Assembly: GCA_963669415.2 (NCBI GenBank)
Contig: CAXXPS010000003.1
Coordinates: 1,302,001 to 1,366,000 of the forward strand
Reading direction: 5' to 3'
Length of the DNA stretch: 64,000 nt
Source: JAWKWH01 sp963669415
GTDB taxonomy: Bacteria; Pseudomonadota; Alphaproteobacteria; Rhizobiales; Rhizobiaceae
Shown here piece by piece: positions 43,330-52,722 of this stretch (positions within the stretch are counted from its first letter, which is position 1; every line of letters starts with the position of its first letter). Position numbers and translations under genes: made by a program. Under the pieces are notes generated by a model. The model had not been told where the DNA came from. It made no database searches and saw only the letters and a program-made list of their open reading frames with translations.

Positions 43330-44163
43330 ATGACCACAATCGATTCGACATTCTTTCAGATCGAACGGGACGGCGCGATAGCCCATCTGATCATGAACCG
43401 GCCGGAAAAGGCCAATGGCATGACACCGGACTTCTGGGCCGACCTGCCACGAATACTCGACGAGCTCGGCCAGGATGAGACGCTGCGTTGCGCGGTCATC
43501 TCGGGCGCTGGAAAACATTTTTCCGGCGGCATGGACCTGTCCGCCTTCAACGGCATCATGGAACAGATGTCAAAAGAACCCGGCCGGGCAGCATTGGCAT
43601 TGCGGGAAACAGTGATGCGCCTGCAGGACACCTTCAATGCGATTGAGCGGGCACGGTTTCCAGTGATTGCAGCCATCCACGGCGCATGTATTGGCGGGGC
43701 AATCGACATGATCACCGCCTGCGACATGCGGATCGCGTCGGCAGATGCCTTTTTCGCCATTGAGGAAATCCATATCGGCATGGCTGCTGACGTTGGCACG
43801 CTGCAGCGACTACCAAAGCTGATCGCTCCTGCCGTAGCAGCCGAACTGGCCTATACCGGACGGCGTTTCATGGCTGAAGAAGCCAAGGCGATGGGGCTCA
43901 TAAGTGAAGTGGTCAACGATGCCGGGAGCGTCGGCGGCCGCGCCATGGAATTGGCGGATGAAATTGCGCGCAAATCACCGCTGGCAATCACCGGGATCAA
44001 ACGCAATCTGGCCTACGCGCGCGACCACTCGGTTGCCGACGGGCTCGACTACATCGCTACCTGGAATGGTGGCATGTTGCGGCCAGAGGACCTGATGAAA
44101 GCCATCCAGGCCAAAATGGCAAAGAAAGAGGCCGAATTCGCCGACTTACTGAAGTTCGGCTGA
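43330..44163 (+). CDS. crotonase family, probable delta3,5-delta2,4-dienoyl-CoA isomerase
   Basis: The 277-residue protein has the crotonase fold: oxyanion segments GKHFSGGMDLSAF and HGACIGGAIDMITACDMRIA. The active-site block AIEEIHIGMAADVGTLQRLP matches the mitochondrial ECH1 dienoyl-CoA isomerase signature (KEVDVGLAADVGTLQRLPK), with the catalytic Glu (IEEI) and Asp (AADVG) both present. It would move double bonds during beta-oxidation of odd-position unsaturated fatty acids. A general enoyl-CoA hydratase label is the fallback. It converges with the DUF4153 gene. Confidence 0.9.
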   Translation: MTTIDSTFFQIERDGAIAHLIMNRPEKANGMTPDFWADLPRILDELGQDETLRCAVISGAGKHFSGGMDLSAFNGIMEQMSKEPGRAALALRETVMRLQDTFNAIERARFPVIAAIHGACIGGAIDMITACDMRIASADAFFAIEEIHIGMAADVGTLQRLPKLIAPAVAAELAYTGRRFMAEEAKAMGLISEVVNDAGSVGGRAMELADEIARKSPLAITGIKRNLAYARDHSVADGLDYIATWNGGMLRPEDLMKAIQAKMAKKEAEFADLLKFG

Positions 44164-44169
44164 TTTTGG

Positions 44170-45933
44170 TCAGGGCCAATCCGCTGATCTCAAGAGCAAT
44201 GTTGCCGTCATGTAGTTGATGTTTGGTTCCGGCAGCCGCACGCCATTGAGGCTCGACACAATCAAGCGAATCTTCTTTTCGCCGGATTGCAAATCTAAGG
44301 ATAACGGCAGATGGGTCGGCGCATCGGCCAGATAGAGAACAAGATCATCCGGAATTTCAAATGAATTTGCCTGCGTGCGCCACTTGGTGATGATGACATT
44401 GTTATTCAGTGACAGCTCCATATTGCCGCCCGGCAACTTGATGATGCGTTTGATATTCTCGGATCGATTTTTGAGTAGATGCACCTGAGGGTGGATGAGA
44501 TCGAAACCGGTAATATAAGTTGCTCTATCCTGCGGAAAATGACGATTGAAAGCCAGATTGGCGTTGCGGTCTGAATAGATGTCAGGATCAAGCCCGTAGG
44601 CTTCAGCGACACGTTTCAGGTTTTCGTGGTCGTAGCGGCGGCGCCATCGTTTGCGCTCCTCCAGAACCAGATCATCGGGTTTGACACGCACTAGACCATT
44701 GTACCGGGCAAGAAAACGCAGGGCGGAAACTGCTTCGGCCTCGGTTTGACGGTCGATGGGTTGGCTGGCGATCAACTGCTGAAAGCGCTGAACCTGGCTG
44801 GTTACGGATGCGCCGATCACGCCCTGCGGACCAAAGCTTGCGATACACAGCGCCAGAACCGGCAGCGCAACGATCAGCCTGATATCGCCACGCAACGGTT
44901 TTGCCAGTTGCGCCAGCACGATCAACGTCGCCACCGATCCGTAGAGCATGAGCAAATAACGTTCCGGCGTAACGCCATACTGACTGATGCGCAGCGACGC
45001 TGCGTAAAACAACAGCGCCAACGGAACCGGCATGACGAACGGCCAGATCTTGAGCAGCAGCCGCATCGGCGCCCGTGCCACCGACCAGAACGGCGCAGTC
45101 AACAACAGCGAACCGAATACACAGAATCCGTAGCCAAGCACCAGCCAACCGATCTGGTTTTTCGGCACCTCGCCGGTCATAAGCACCTTGGCGGCGTAGG
45201 CATGCAGGATCAGCGCATAGATCACCAGCAAAGGTGCGGCGACAAAATCACCGAGGGCGCGCATCCCAAGCGACATGTACTGGCGGCTGTCGGCAACAAC
45301 CTGTTCGTTGAACCGATGCGGCAACCTGCCGAGACCGAACAGGGGCGCCAGAAACAGCCCGACCGTTGACCACAGGTAGAGATAATACTCCTCCGGAATA
45401 TCCACTCCGAAAAGAAATTGCAGGCTGGCAAATATCGCCGATACACCGCCGGCACCCAACAGCAACGCCAGGCCGCCGAGCAAAACCGCGAATGCAAGCC
45501 GGGCCGCAAAAAGCCAGAAAGTGCCGGACGAACCGCGCCATAGATAAGGCGCAATGACTATCAGGCCGGCCAGGGCCGGAAGGATGACGAATTCCCAGGC
45601 CCGCGTTTGATCGGCGTACCAGATCACCACCCCGGCGAGTATTGCGCATGCGGCCGAAATCACCACCGACAAGCCGAATGACTTACCATGTGCCTCGCAC
45701 CACAGTGTCGCCGCCAGGGATGCCATAACTGCGGCCAGAATGCTGAGCGAAAGATGCCAGCCAATATCAAAAACCCAAAAAACATCGGCGATGTTCAGAT
45801 TGGTGTCAGCCGCGAGAATGAACAGAAAGAAAGCGGTGGCCGGAAAGCGGAATACCGCTTCACGAGCACCTTCGAACATTTCAGCGATTACGGCTTTCCA
45901 ACCGCCGGCTTTTTCTGTTTGAGTATCGGTCAT
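44170..45933 (-). CDS. DUF4153 domain membrane protein
   Basis: The 587-residue protein has about 12 hydrophobic segments (N-terminal two thirds), then a soluble C-terminal part from about 400 with QPIDRQTEAEAVSALRFLAR and many charged residues. The DUF4153 pattern (RYLLMLYG near residue 325 and NRNANLAFNRHFPQD) is recognisable. No function is known for the family; it is widespread in alphaproteobacteria. It is last in the leftward yajC-to-DUF4153 run, starting next to the stop of the desaturase gene. Confidence 0.85.
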   Translation of the reverse strand: MTDTQTEKAGGWKAVIAEMFEGAREAVFRFPATAFFLFILAADTNLNIADVFWVFDIGWHLSLSILAAVMASLAATLWCEAHGKSFGLSVVISAACAILAGVVIWYADQTRAWEFVILPALAGLIVIAPYLWRGSSGTFWLFAARLAFAVLLGGLALLLGAGGVSAIFASLQFLFGVDIPEEYYLYLWSTVGLFLAPLFGLGRLPHRFNEQVVADSRQYMSLGMRALGDFVAAPLLVIYALILHAYAAKVLMTGEVPKNQIGWLVLGYGFCVFGSLLLTAPFWSVARAPMRLLLKIWPFVMPVPLALLFYAASLRISQYGVTPERYLLMLYGSVATLIVLAQLAKPLRGDIRLIVALPVLALCIASFGPQGVIGASVTSQVQRFQQLIASQPIDRQTEAEAVSALRFLARYNGLVRVKPDDLVLEERKRWRRRYDHENLKRVAEAYGLDPDIYSDRNANLAFNRHFPQDRATYITGFDLIHPQVHLLKNRSENIKRIIKLPGGNMELSLNNNVIITKWRTQANSFEIPDDLVLYLADAPTHLPLSLDLQSGEKKIRLIVSSLNGVRLPEPNINYMTATLLLRSADWP

Positions 45934-46881
45934 CTAGAGCGCATCCGGAACTTTACCGGGCAATCCCGGCATTCCGGCCTGATCGGGATTGAGCCGGACA
46001 TAATCTTCTTTCAATTCCGCTGATCCCTTGCGGCTTCCGTCATGGCTCCAGCCTGGCGGCATGAACATGTAGCAAAGCCGCTGTTTCAGAGTCAGTCCGG
46101 GTGAGAAAGCATCCCGGAACAGGCCGATCCACTCATGAAAGGCTACTTTGACCGGATTGAAAGTACCCAGGTTATGGACGATGCCGTAGCGCGGTTTGTC
46201 GGTCTCCAGTTCCTCGACGAACGTCCCGAATATCCGGTCCCATATGATCAGGGTACCGGCAAAATTGGCGTCGAGATACCGCGGGTTGGTGGCGTGATGA
46301 ACCCGGTGATGCGAGGGCGTGTTCATCACCAGTTCAATGGGCCGCCACATCTTTCCGATTGTCTCGGTGTGGATCCAGAACTGATAGAGCAGGTTAAACC
46401 CGTAGACAAAAGCGATGAACGCCGGGTGTACGCCTGCCAGAACCAGCGGCGTTTGCAAAATCACCATACCCGTCAAATGCCCGGTCCAGCTTTGCCTGAG
46501 CGCTGTCGACAAATTGTAATGCTGCGAAGAATGGTGATTGACGTGTTCTGCCCAGACCCAGCGCACCGTGTGGGCAATGCGGTGATACCAGTAGTAACGC
46601 AGATCATCGATCAGGAAGGCGGCGATGCCGACCCACCAGGAAATACCCAGATCGAACAAGCGAAACTGCCAAACCCACATCAGGATCGTGAACGAAATAA
46701 ACCCAAGCAGCAGCCCGGCGACGACATTGCCCACACCCATCATCAATGACGTCAGTGAATCGCGGGTTTCAAATTCGCCCTTTGCGCGGCCGGTGCGGAC
46801 CAGGAACAATTCGAGCAGGATAGCGCCGACAAAAAACGGAATTGCCAGTTCCGTTACATTTGGAAACGCCAGTTCATCCAC
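45934..46881 (-). CDS. sterol desaturase / fatty acid hydroxylase family protein
   Basis: The 315-residue membrane-bound di-iron oxygenase has several transmembrane segments and the three histidine clusters HRIAH, HVNHHSSQH and HHRVHH (about residues 120, 135 and 195), the iron ligands of the superfamily. It hydroxylates or desaturates a lipid; bacterial members act on sphingolipids, ornithine lipids, carotenoids or alkylglycerols, so the substrate is undetermined. It overlaps the upstream unknown gene by eight bases and directly abuts DUF4153. Confidence 0.93.
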   Translation of the reverse strand: MDELAFPNVTELAIPFFVGAILLELFLVRTGRAKGEFETRDSLTSLMMGVGNVVAGLLLGFISFTILMWVWQFRLFDLGISWWVGIAAFLIDDLRYYWYHRIAHTVRWVWAEHVNHHSSQHYNLSTALRQSWTGHLTGMVILQTPLVLAGVHPAFIAFVYGFNLLYQFWIHTETIGKMWRPIELVMNTPSHHRVHHATNPRYLDANFAGTLIIWDRIFGTFVEELETDKPRYGIVHNLGTFNPVKVAFHEWIGLFRDAFSPGLTLKQRLCYMFMPPGWSHDGSRKGSAELKEDYVRLNPDQAGMPGLPGKVPDAL

Positions 46882-47299
46882 GTTGGTTTTCTCCGGCCGG
46901 CTTCAAAACTTCGAGCGCGGCATCCCTGTCGGGTTGCGACTCAAACTCGATCTGTGCTCCACGCCAGCTTATGTCATCAAGTTGCAGCGACAAAATGGCG
47001 TCGCCTTCCGGCTGTGCCATGTATGGACCCACTTCTCCCATATGCCGGGTGAGAAATCGGTCGCCGATAGCGTGAACCACACCAGCGCTTCCGTCGCCAA
47101 GCGCAAGGATCGCCGTTTGTTTATTGCTTGAAATGATCGTCTGGCGGACCTCAGCATCCGGAAAATCGTCGGCAAACCGCCTGATCGCATCATTTTCGGA
47201 TTCAAGCACGACGGTGACCGTTCCGCCGGCAAGATGGATTGCCAGTACGACGCCGCCAACGCCGATTACCACCAGAACTGCTAATATCATCAAGGACAT
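46874..47299 (-). CDS. small membrane-anchored protein of unknown function
   Basis: The 141-residue protein has an N-terminal transmembrane helix (about 3-24, MILAVLVVIGVGGVVLAIHL) and a cytoplasmic or periplasmic domain with LGDGSAGVVHAIGDRFLTRH and LQLDDISWRGAQIEF. No family was recognised. Its 3' end overlaps the start of the desaturase gene, so the two are translationally coupled and possibly form a functional pair. Confidence 0.75.
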   Translation of the reverse strand: MSLMILAVLVVIGVGGVVLAIHLAGGTVTVVLESENDAIRRFADDFPDAEVRQTIISSNKQTAILALGDGSAGVVHAIGDRFLTRHMGEVGPYMAQPEGDAILSLQLDDISWRGAQIEFESQPDRDAALEVLKPAGENQRG

Positions 47300-47349
47300 G
47301 GTAACTCCTCGTCTTTTGCGATGTTTTATTCAGGCCAACCGTCGTTTCG

Positions 47350-48196
47350 TCAACGCCAGCCGAACGTTGCTCTTCGCAAAGCGATTGCCGACTGGCGCAG
47401 TGGCGAGAGGAAAACCGGGCGCTGCAACACATCATCACCTGCCCGCTCCAACGCATCCAACCATGAATTGGCCGTTGCGGCGGGCAGGAAAGCCGGGCGC
47501 AGCGATGGCGGCAGACGGACGGCCAGTTCCTCAAACTTGGAAACATGATCTCGGCCGAGCGCGATCATGGCCGCCAACACACGCGAAGCCGCCGCTCCGG
47601 GTTCAGTGGCCGTCAGATCCTCCATAGAAGCACCAGCCGACCGCAAAATATCATCCGGTATAAAAGCATTGTCCGCGCAGGCGGTTGACCGGTAGCAGCG
47701 AGAGAATGCCTGAAATGGCAAGCGCGCAACCGGCATGTCCGGCTGCTTCTCCTGCCGCGCTGGCAGCCTCCGGATCGAGGATCAGGTTGGACAATTGCAC
47801 CAGCCCGCCGCCCGTGTCTCCGCAATAGCCTTCGAGATCGTTTCGCGACGGCAGCGGATCGCTGTAGAGGTCTATTCTGCGCGCCTCAAGCAGATTGTCG
47901 AAAGCGGCCAATGGCAAATTGTAAAGGGTGATCACCTGCCTCAACTCGTCTGCCAGCATATGGCCCGTAGCCGTTTCGCCATCACCTGCCGACAGAGCGT
48001 CGCGCCACCATTGCAGCCGCATTTCGCCAGCCATCGGTTCGTTGACGAGATCCCGGATGCGGGCAATTTCCACATTGAAGGCATAAAGGGCCAGAAGCGC
48101 GGGACGCTTTTCTTTCGGTGCGTAGAGCGTTGATGTAAATCGAAGCCGGTCATGCTTCCTGACGATGTCGGTTGCCGGTTCCATGGCGATGATCAA
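47350..48196 (-). pseudogene. squalene/phytoene synthase family (NDUFAF6-like), split by +1 base
   Basis: Two minus-strand frames together make one protein of about 281 residues. The first (48196 to about 47651) runs through RLQWWRDAL and LPVNRLRGQCF, then a frame change occurs. The second (to 47350) continues IPDDILRSAGASMEDL to the C-terminus. Removing one T from the TTTT run (AAAA at 47662-47665 on the plus strand) joins CF directly to IPDD. The sequence lacks the second DxxxD metal motif of true prenyl synthases and matches NDUFAF6, the complex I assembly factor, around HAGCALAISG and LPVNRLRGQCFIPDD. It may be a real mutation or a sequencing error in a homopolymer. It follows the Mth938 gene with an ATGA overlap. 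Confidence 0.85.
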
Positions 48197-48588
48197 TCGA
48201 CCGCGATAAGCGCTGCAGCTACCGCTCGCGATTCTGCCAGCAGGACGTTGAATGTGCGAACTGCGGCGCCGGTCGACATCGGATCAGCTGATATTCCGTG
48301 ATCGCGCAATTGGCGTCGCAAGCGCTCATCGAGCGGTCTCAGATCAAAACCGCAGCCAACCAGCAGGATTTCAATGTCTGGGGCCTGTTCAATCACAAGA
48401 GAGAAATCGTCGGAAGAAAGATTTTCCGGGTCTTTCGGCTCCCAGCCATGAACGCCGGAAGGCAGGCAAAGCAGACAACCGCGATGCGACATTTCGGCGA
48501 AACGGAACCCACCATCTCCATAGGCGTCAATTGGCGCGCGGCCCGGAAAATGGGCCTCGCGTATCTCAATGCCCTTCGGCATGGGCAA
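48193..48588 (-). CDS. Mth938-like domain protein (DUF498)
   Basis: The 131-residue protein has the Mth938/NDUFAF3-type fold: IDAYGDGGFRFAEMSHRG, LVIEQAPDIEILLVGCG and the C-terminal MSTGAAVRTFNVLLAESR. Its eukaryotic relative NDUFAF3 is a complex I assembly factor. It overlaps the NDUFAF6-like gene by four bases, so two complex-I-assembly-related families are paired just downstream of secDF. Confidence 0.92.
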   Translation of the reverse strand: MPMPKGIEIREAHFPGRAPIDAYGDGGFRFAEMSHRGCLLCLPSGVHGWEPKDPENLSSDDFSLVIEQAPDIEILLVGCGFDLRPLDERLRRQLRDHGISADPMSTGAAVRTFNVLLAESRAVAAALIAVD

Positions 48589-48596
48589 AACCGGAC

Positions 48597-51158
48597 CTAT
48601 GTCGCTGCCGGTTCACCGCCAATATCACCACCTTCGTCCTTCTCGTCGGCAAAAACCTTGCCGGGGCGAAGCTTGAACAAGATCAGCAGCGGCGCTGCGA
48701 TGAAGATTGACGAGAATGTGCCGATGACGACACCGAAAATCATGGCGGCGGTAAATGACCGGATGACCTCGCCACCAAAGATGTACAGCGCGGCAAGCGC
48801 CAAAACAGTCGTAAGCGAGGTCAGGACCGTTCGTGACAGCATCTGGTTCATCGACAAATCAAGCAGTGCCGGCAAAGACAGTTTCTTGAACCGCCGCAAA
48901 TTTTCGCGCACGCGGTCGTAAACCACCACAGTATCGTTCAGCGAGTAGCCAACAATGGTCAAAATGGCGGCAATGGACGACAGGTTGAACTCGATTCCTG
49001 TCACCACAAAGAACCCGATAGTCAGTATGACATCGTGAGTAGTAGCGGCAATTGCGCCGATTGCGAACTGCCACTCAAACCGGATCCAGATGTAGATCAG
49101 GATGGCAAACAGTGAAACGAGAACGCCAATCGTACCGGCACGCGCCAGTTCTCCTGAAACAGTCGGACCGACGGATTCGACACGGCGGATGTCATAATCT
49201 GCTTCCAATTCACCACGAACCTTGGCGACGACGCTCTGTTCGGCGTTTTCGCCACCGCCCTGCGCTTCGACACGGATGAGCACATCGCTCGCCGTGCCAA
49301 ATTCCTGCACTTGCACATCGCCGAGATTGAGGTCGCCGAGGCGGGAGCGGATCGAGCCGATGTCGGCCGGTTCGCCCTGTCTGGTTTGGACCTCGATCAG
49401 GGTACCTCCCTTGAAGTCGATGCCGTAGTTCATGTTGATCGTTGCAAACAGCGCCAGTGAGGCGATGAGAGTGATGGCCGAGCCGGTGAAGGTGATTTTC
49501 CGCAACCACATAAACGGGATTTTGGTATCAGGTGGCACAATGGTGACAGGCGCCTTCGGCAGCTCCTTGGGCCGCTGGCGCCTGACCCATTCGGCGATCA
49601 TCCAACGGGTCAGTGTGAATGCGGTAAACAGGGTCGAACCGATGCCGATTGCGAGCGTTACCGCAAAACCCTTTACCGGACCGGTGCCGAGATAGAACAG
49701 GATAACCGCTGCGATCAACGTGGTGACGTTGGCGTCGACAATTGTCGTCATGGCGCGTGAGAAACCGGCGTCAATCGCCTGGATCATCGAGCGCCCTCCC
49801 CGCCGTTCCTCGCGAATGCGCTCATATATCAGCACATTGGAGTCGACCGCCATGCCGACCGTCAACACGATGCCGGCGATGCCCGGGAGTGTCAGTGTCG
49901 CGCCCAACGCTGAGAGGACGGCGATAATGATGGTGACGTTCACCACCAGTGCGATATTGGCGATGATGCCCAGGAAGCCGTAGGCAACGAGCATGAACGC
50001 AAGTACGAGAATCGAACCAATGATACCGGCTATCTCGCCGGCGCGGATCGAGTCTGCACCCAGTCCTGGACCGACCGTGCGTTCCTCAATGATCGTCAGG
50101 GTCGCGGGCAGCGCGCCTGCGCGCAGCAAAACCGCCAAATCATTGGCGCTTTGAACGGTGAAATTGCCGGAAATCTGGCCCGATCCACCAAGGATTGGCT
50201 CCCGGATTTGCGGCGCCGAAATCACCTGCCCGTCAAGAATGATCGCAAACAGGCGGCCAACATTTTGCTGTGTCGCCTGACCGAAGCGCTGGGCGCCCTT
50301 GGTATCGAAGCGGAATGTGACAATCGGTTCATTGGTACGCTGATCGAATGAGGCCTGCGCATCCGTCAGGTTTTCACCCGATACGATGACCCGGTCCTCG
50401 ATCAGATAAGGGATCGGCGGATCGTCGGTGGAATACATGACGGATGTGCCAGCTGGCGGACGGCCCTCAATGGCTTCCTGAACCGGAACGGACTGGTCAA
50501 CCATCTGGAAAGTCAGATGCGCGGTCTGCCCCAGAAGATCCTTCAAGCGTTGCGGATCGCCGAGTCCCGGCACCTGTACCAGGATGCGGTCGGTGCCCTG
50601 ACGCTGGATGACCGGTTCGGTTGTTCCCAACTCATTGACACGGCGGCTGACTACTTCGATCGATTGGGTCAACGCCGATGAAACACGGTAAGTAATACCC
50701 GCGTTGGTCAGCGTATAGCGGAACAGCCCGGGTTCCGGCTCCTCGAAATCAAGCTCGTTGATTACACCGCCGCCAAAAAGGCCCGCCTGCACAGGTTCCA
50801 GCAGTGGCTGCAGTGTTGTCCTGGCTTCCTCGATATCTGCCGGGTTGCGAATGCGAACCTGGACGATGCGACCGGAGCCAGACAGGCCTGTGTAACCTAT
50901 CCGTGCTTCGCGCAGCAGTCGGCGAACATCATCCCGCGTCGTTTTAATCCGATCGACGATGAGGTCATCACGCTCGAGCCTGAGCAGAATGTGAGAACCG
51001 CCCTGCAGGTCGAGCCCCAGCGTGAGCGGATTTTGGGGCGCCCAGTTCGGCAATGAAGCAAATGTTGATGGCGGCAAAACGTTCGGTGAAGCGTAGAGAA
51101 ATGCCAGTACCACCGACAACCAGATCAGAACTGTCTTCCAGCGCGAAAAATAAAGCAT
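48597..51158 (-). CDS. secDF: protein translocase subunit SecDF (fused SecD-SecF)
   Basis: The 853-residue inner-membrane protein has about 12 transmembrane segments. The SecD half includes LGLDLQGGSHILLRL (start of the large periplasmic P1 region) and GIAGIVLTVGMAVDSNVLIYERIREE; the SecF half includes INMNYGIDFKGGTLIEV and VGYSLNDTVVVYDRVREN. It uses the proton gradient to pull secreted proteins through SecYEG. SecD-SecF fusion is usual in this order. It lies 52 bases after yajC on the same strand. Confidence 0.97.
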   Translation of the reverse strand: MLYFSRWKTVLIWLSVVLAFLYASPNVLPPSTFASLPNWAPQNPLTLGLDLQGGSHILLRLERDDLIVDRIKTTRDDVRRLLREARIGYTGLSGSGRIVQVRIRNPADIEEARTTLQPLLEPVQAGLFGGGVINELDFEEPEPGLFRYTLTNAGITYRVSSALTQSIEVVSRRVNELGTTEPVIQRQGTDRILVQVPGLGDPQRLKDLLGQTAHLTFQMVDQSVPVQEAIEGRPPAGTSVMYSTDDPPIPYLIEDRVIVSGENLTDAQASFDQRTNEPIVTFRFDTKGAQRFGQATQQNVGRLFAIILDGQVISAPQIREPILGGSGQISGNFTVQSANDLAVLLRAGALPATLTIIEERTVGPGLGADSIRAGEIAGIIGSILVLAFMLVAYGFLGIIANIALVVNVTIIIAVLSALGATLTLPGIAGIVLTVGMAVDSNVLIYERIREERRGGRSMIQAIDAGFSRAMTTIVDANVTTLIAAVILFYLGTGPVKGFAVTLAIGIGSTLFTAFTLTRWMIAEWVRRQRPKELPKAPVTIVPPDTKIPFMWLRKITFTGSAITLIASLALFATINMNYGIDFKGGTLIEVQTRQGEPADIGSIRSRLGDLNLGDVQVQEFGTASDVLIRVEAQGGGENAEQSVVAKVRGELEADYDIRRVESVGPTVSGELARAGTIGVLVSLFAILIYIWIRFEWQFAIGAIAATTHDVILTIGFFVVTGIEFNLSSIAAILTIVGYSLNDTVVVYDRVRENLRRFKKLSLPALLDLSMNQMLSRTVLTSLTTVLALAALYIFGGEVIRSFTAAMIFGVVIGTFSSIFIAAPLLILFKLRPGKVFADEKDEGGDIGGEPAAT

Positions 51159-51210
51159 CAGTGAATATTGCTCGTGTCGGTTGGCGCGTTACGGGATACC
51201 CGAAATGCGG

Positions 51211-51564
51211 TTATTTCTTGCTCTTGGGCGAATTTTGATTGGCTACCGGCTCACCTTTGACCCGCACGTCGGCGAGCATGCTGCGAACCGCCGTCACCTT
51301 TGTCCCACCGCCAAGGTCGACTTCCAGTTCGTGATCGTTCGTGACCTTTGTCACCTTTCCGACCAGGCCACCGCCGGTGACAACCGTATCGCCACGCCGT
51401 ACTGCAGCGAGCATCTCCTCACGCTTTTTCGCCTGCTGGCGCTGCGGGCGGATGATGAGAAAATACATGACCACGAAAATCAGCACGAACGGCAGAAGCA
51501 TCCCAAAAATATCGCCTCCGCCAGCGCCACCCGCCTGCGCGTATGCCGGTGTAACAAACATCAA
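51211..51564 (-). CDS. yajC: Sec translocase accessory subunit YajC
   Basis: The 117-residue protein has a single transmembrane helix (LLPFVLIFVVMYFLIIRPQ), directly followed by the family signature QRQQAKKREEMLAAVRRGDTVVTGGGLVGKV. It associates with SecDF. It is first in the leftward run yajC-secDF-Mth938, divergent from the DUF815 ATPase. The C-terminal tail (NQNSPKSKK) is slightly longer than the E. coli protein. Confidence 0.96.
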   Translation of the reverse strand: MMFVTPAYAQAGGAGGGDIFGMLLPFVLIFVVMYFLIIRPQRQQAKKREEMLAAVRRGDTVVTGGGLVGKVTKVTNDHELEVDLGGGTKVTAVRSMLADVRVKGEPVANQNSPKSKK

Positions 51565-51756
51565 ATTCTCCCGGAAAATCTGTTATCCGGCATCACCCTA
51601 AACACCGGCTTGAAGTTGGCGGGAATATAGTCAGTCCTGACGCCTTTGCAACCAGATTAGACCGGTATTCGCGATGTGCTGCAATCGGCCGCTTTCGCCT
51701 GGATAACCGGCATGTTAAGCCGCCTGATAAACACAGACCCGGGAACACGCACTGCA

Positions 51757-52632
51757 ATGGCAGACGAAGTATTGAACGACATCAATCGAAATCTTCAGCG
51801 TTTGGCTGATGCATTGGAACGGATGACGCCGGCTGCAACTTGTCAACCGGATTTCGGCGCTGCCGATTGCTTCATCTGGAATCCTGAGACCGAAAGGCTC
51901 GAACCGGTCAACAAGGTCAATCGAATTGACATTTCGCTTATTCGGGGCGTCGATCGGGTACGCGACATTCTCGTCGACAACACCGACCGCTACGCCAGCG
52001 GGTACTCGGCCAACAACGTGTTGCTCTGGGGTGCACGCGGAATGGGCAAATCGTCGCTGATCAAGGCCGTTCACGCACAGATAAATGCTTCAAGTAAATC
52101 TGATAATCAATTGATATTAATAGAAATTCACCGAGAGGATATCAGCTCTTTGCCGAAGCTGATGGCATTGCTTCGCGACGCTCCACACCGGTTCATCCTG
52201 TTTTGCGATGATCTGTCGTTCGACCATGACGATACATCCTACAAATCACTGAAAGCGGCCTTGGAAGGCGGAGTCGAGGGCCGGCCGGACAACATAATTT
52301 TCTACGCAACATCGAACCGGCGCCATCTGTTGCCACGCGACATGATCGAAAACGAGCGCTCGACAGCGATCAATCCGTCGGAAGCAGTGGAAGAAAAGGT
52401 GTCACTTTCCGACCGGTTCGGCCTTTGGCTCGGCTTCCACAAATGTTCGCAGGACGATTACCTGGAGATGATTGACGCCTATGTGTCCCACTACGGCCTC
52501 GCAATGGATGCCGAACAGTTGCGTGCAGAAGCGCTGGAGTGGTCGACAACGCGCGGCAGCCGCTCAGGCCGGGTCGCCTTTCAGTTCATCCAGGATCTGG
52601 CAGGACGGCTGGGGAAAAAACTCGGCGACTAG
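51757..52632 (+). CDS. DUF815 family AAA-type ATPase
   Basis: The 291-residue protein has Walker A GARGMGKSS (about residue 95), Walker B-like FILFCDDLSF and a sensor region FYATSNRRHLLPRDM. DUF815 ATPases have no settled function. ATG 51757 begins the family sequence; the frame extends upstream to 51676. A short AT-rich stretch (about 52081-52130) is inside the coding region. It is divergent from yajC and converges with the M23 lipoprotein gene. Confidence 0.9.
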   Translation: MADEVLNDINRNLQRLADALERMTPAATCQPDFGAADCFIWNPETERLEPVNKVNRIDISLIRGVDRVRDILVDNTDRYASGYSANNVLLWGARGMGKSSLIKAVHAQINASSKSDNQLILIEIHREDISSLPKLMALLRDAPHRFILFCDDLSFDHDDTSYKSLKAALEGGVEGRPDNIIFYATSNRRHLLPRDMIENERSTAINPSEAVEEKVSLSDRFGLWLGFHKCSQDDYLEMIDAYVSHYGLAMDAEQLRAEALEWSTTRGSRSGRVAFQFIQDLAGRLGKKLGD

Positions 52633-52654
52633 ATCCTTATTGGCCAAATGAAAA

Positions 52655-52677
52655 ACCCGCCGGCGGTACCGGCGGGT
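52655..52677 (-). terminator. rho-independent terminator after the LysM/M23 gene
   Basis: The stem ACCCGCCGG/CCGGCGGGT with a five-base loop is followed on the minus strand by TTTTTC. It serves the leftward M23 gene that stops at 52723. Confidence 0.85.
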
Positions 52678-52722
52678 AATCCAACGGGCTGGAGGTCAGG
52701 ACGCCCGCTTTTTTCCTTAGAA

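Noticed and set aside
52081..52130. AT-rich patch inside the DUF815 ATPase gene
   Set aside because: The reading frame is continuous and the encoded residues fit the family between Walker A and B, so it is a local codon-choice fluctuation rather than an insertion.
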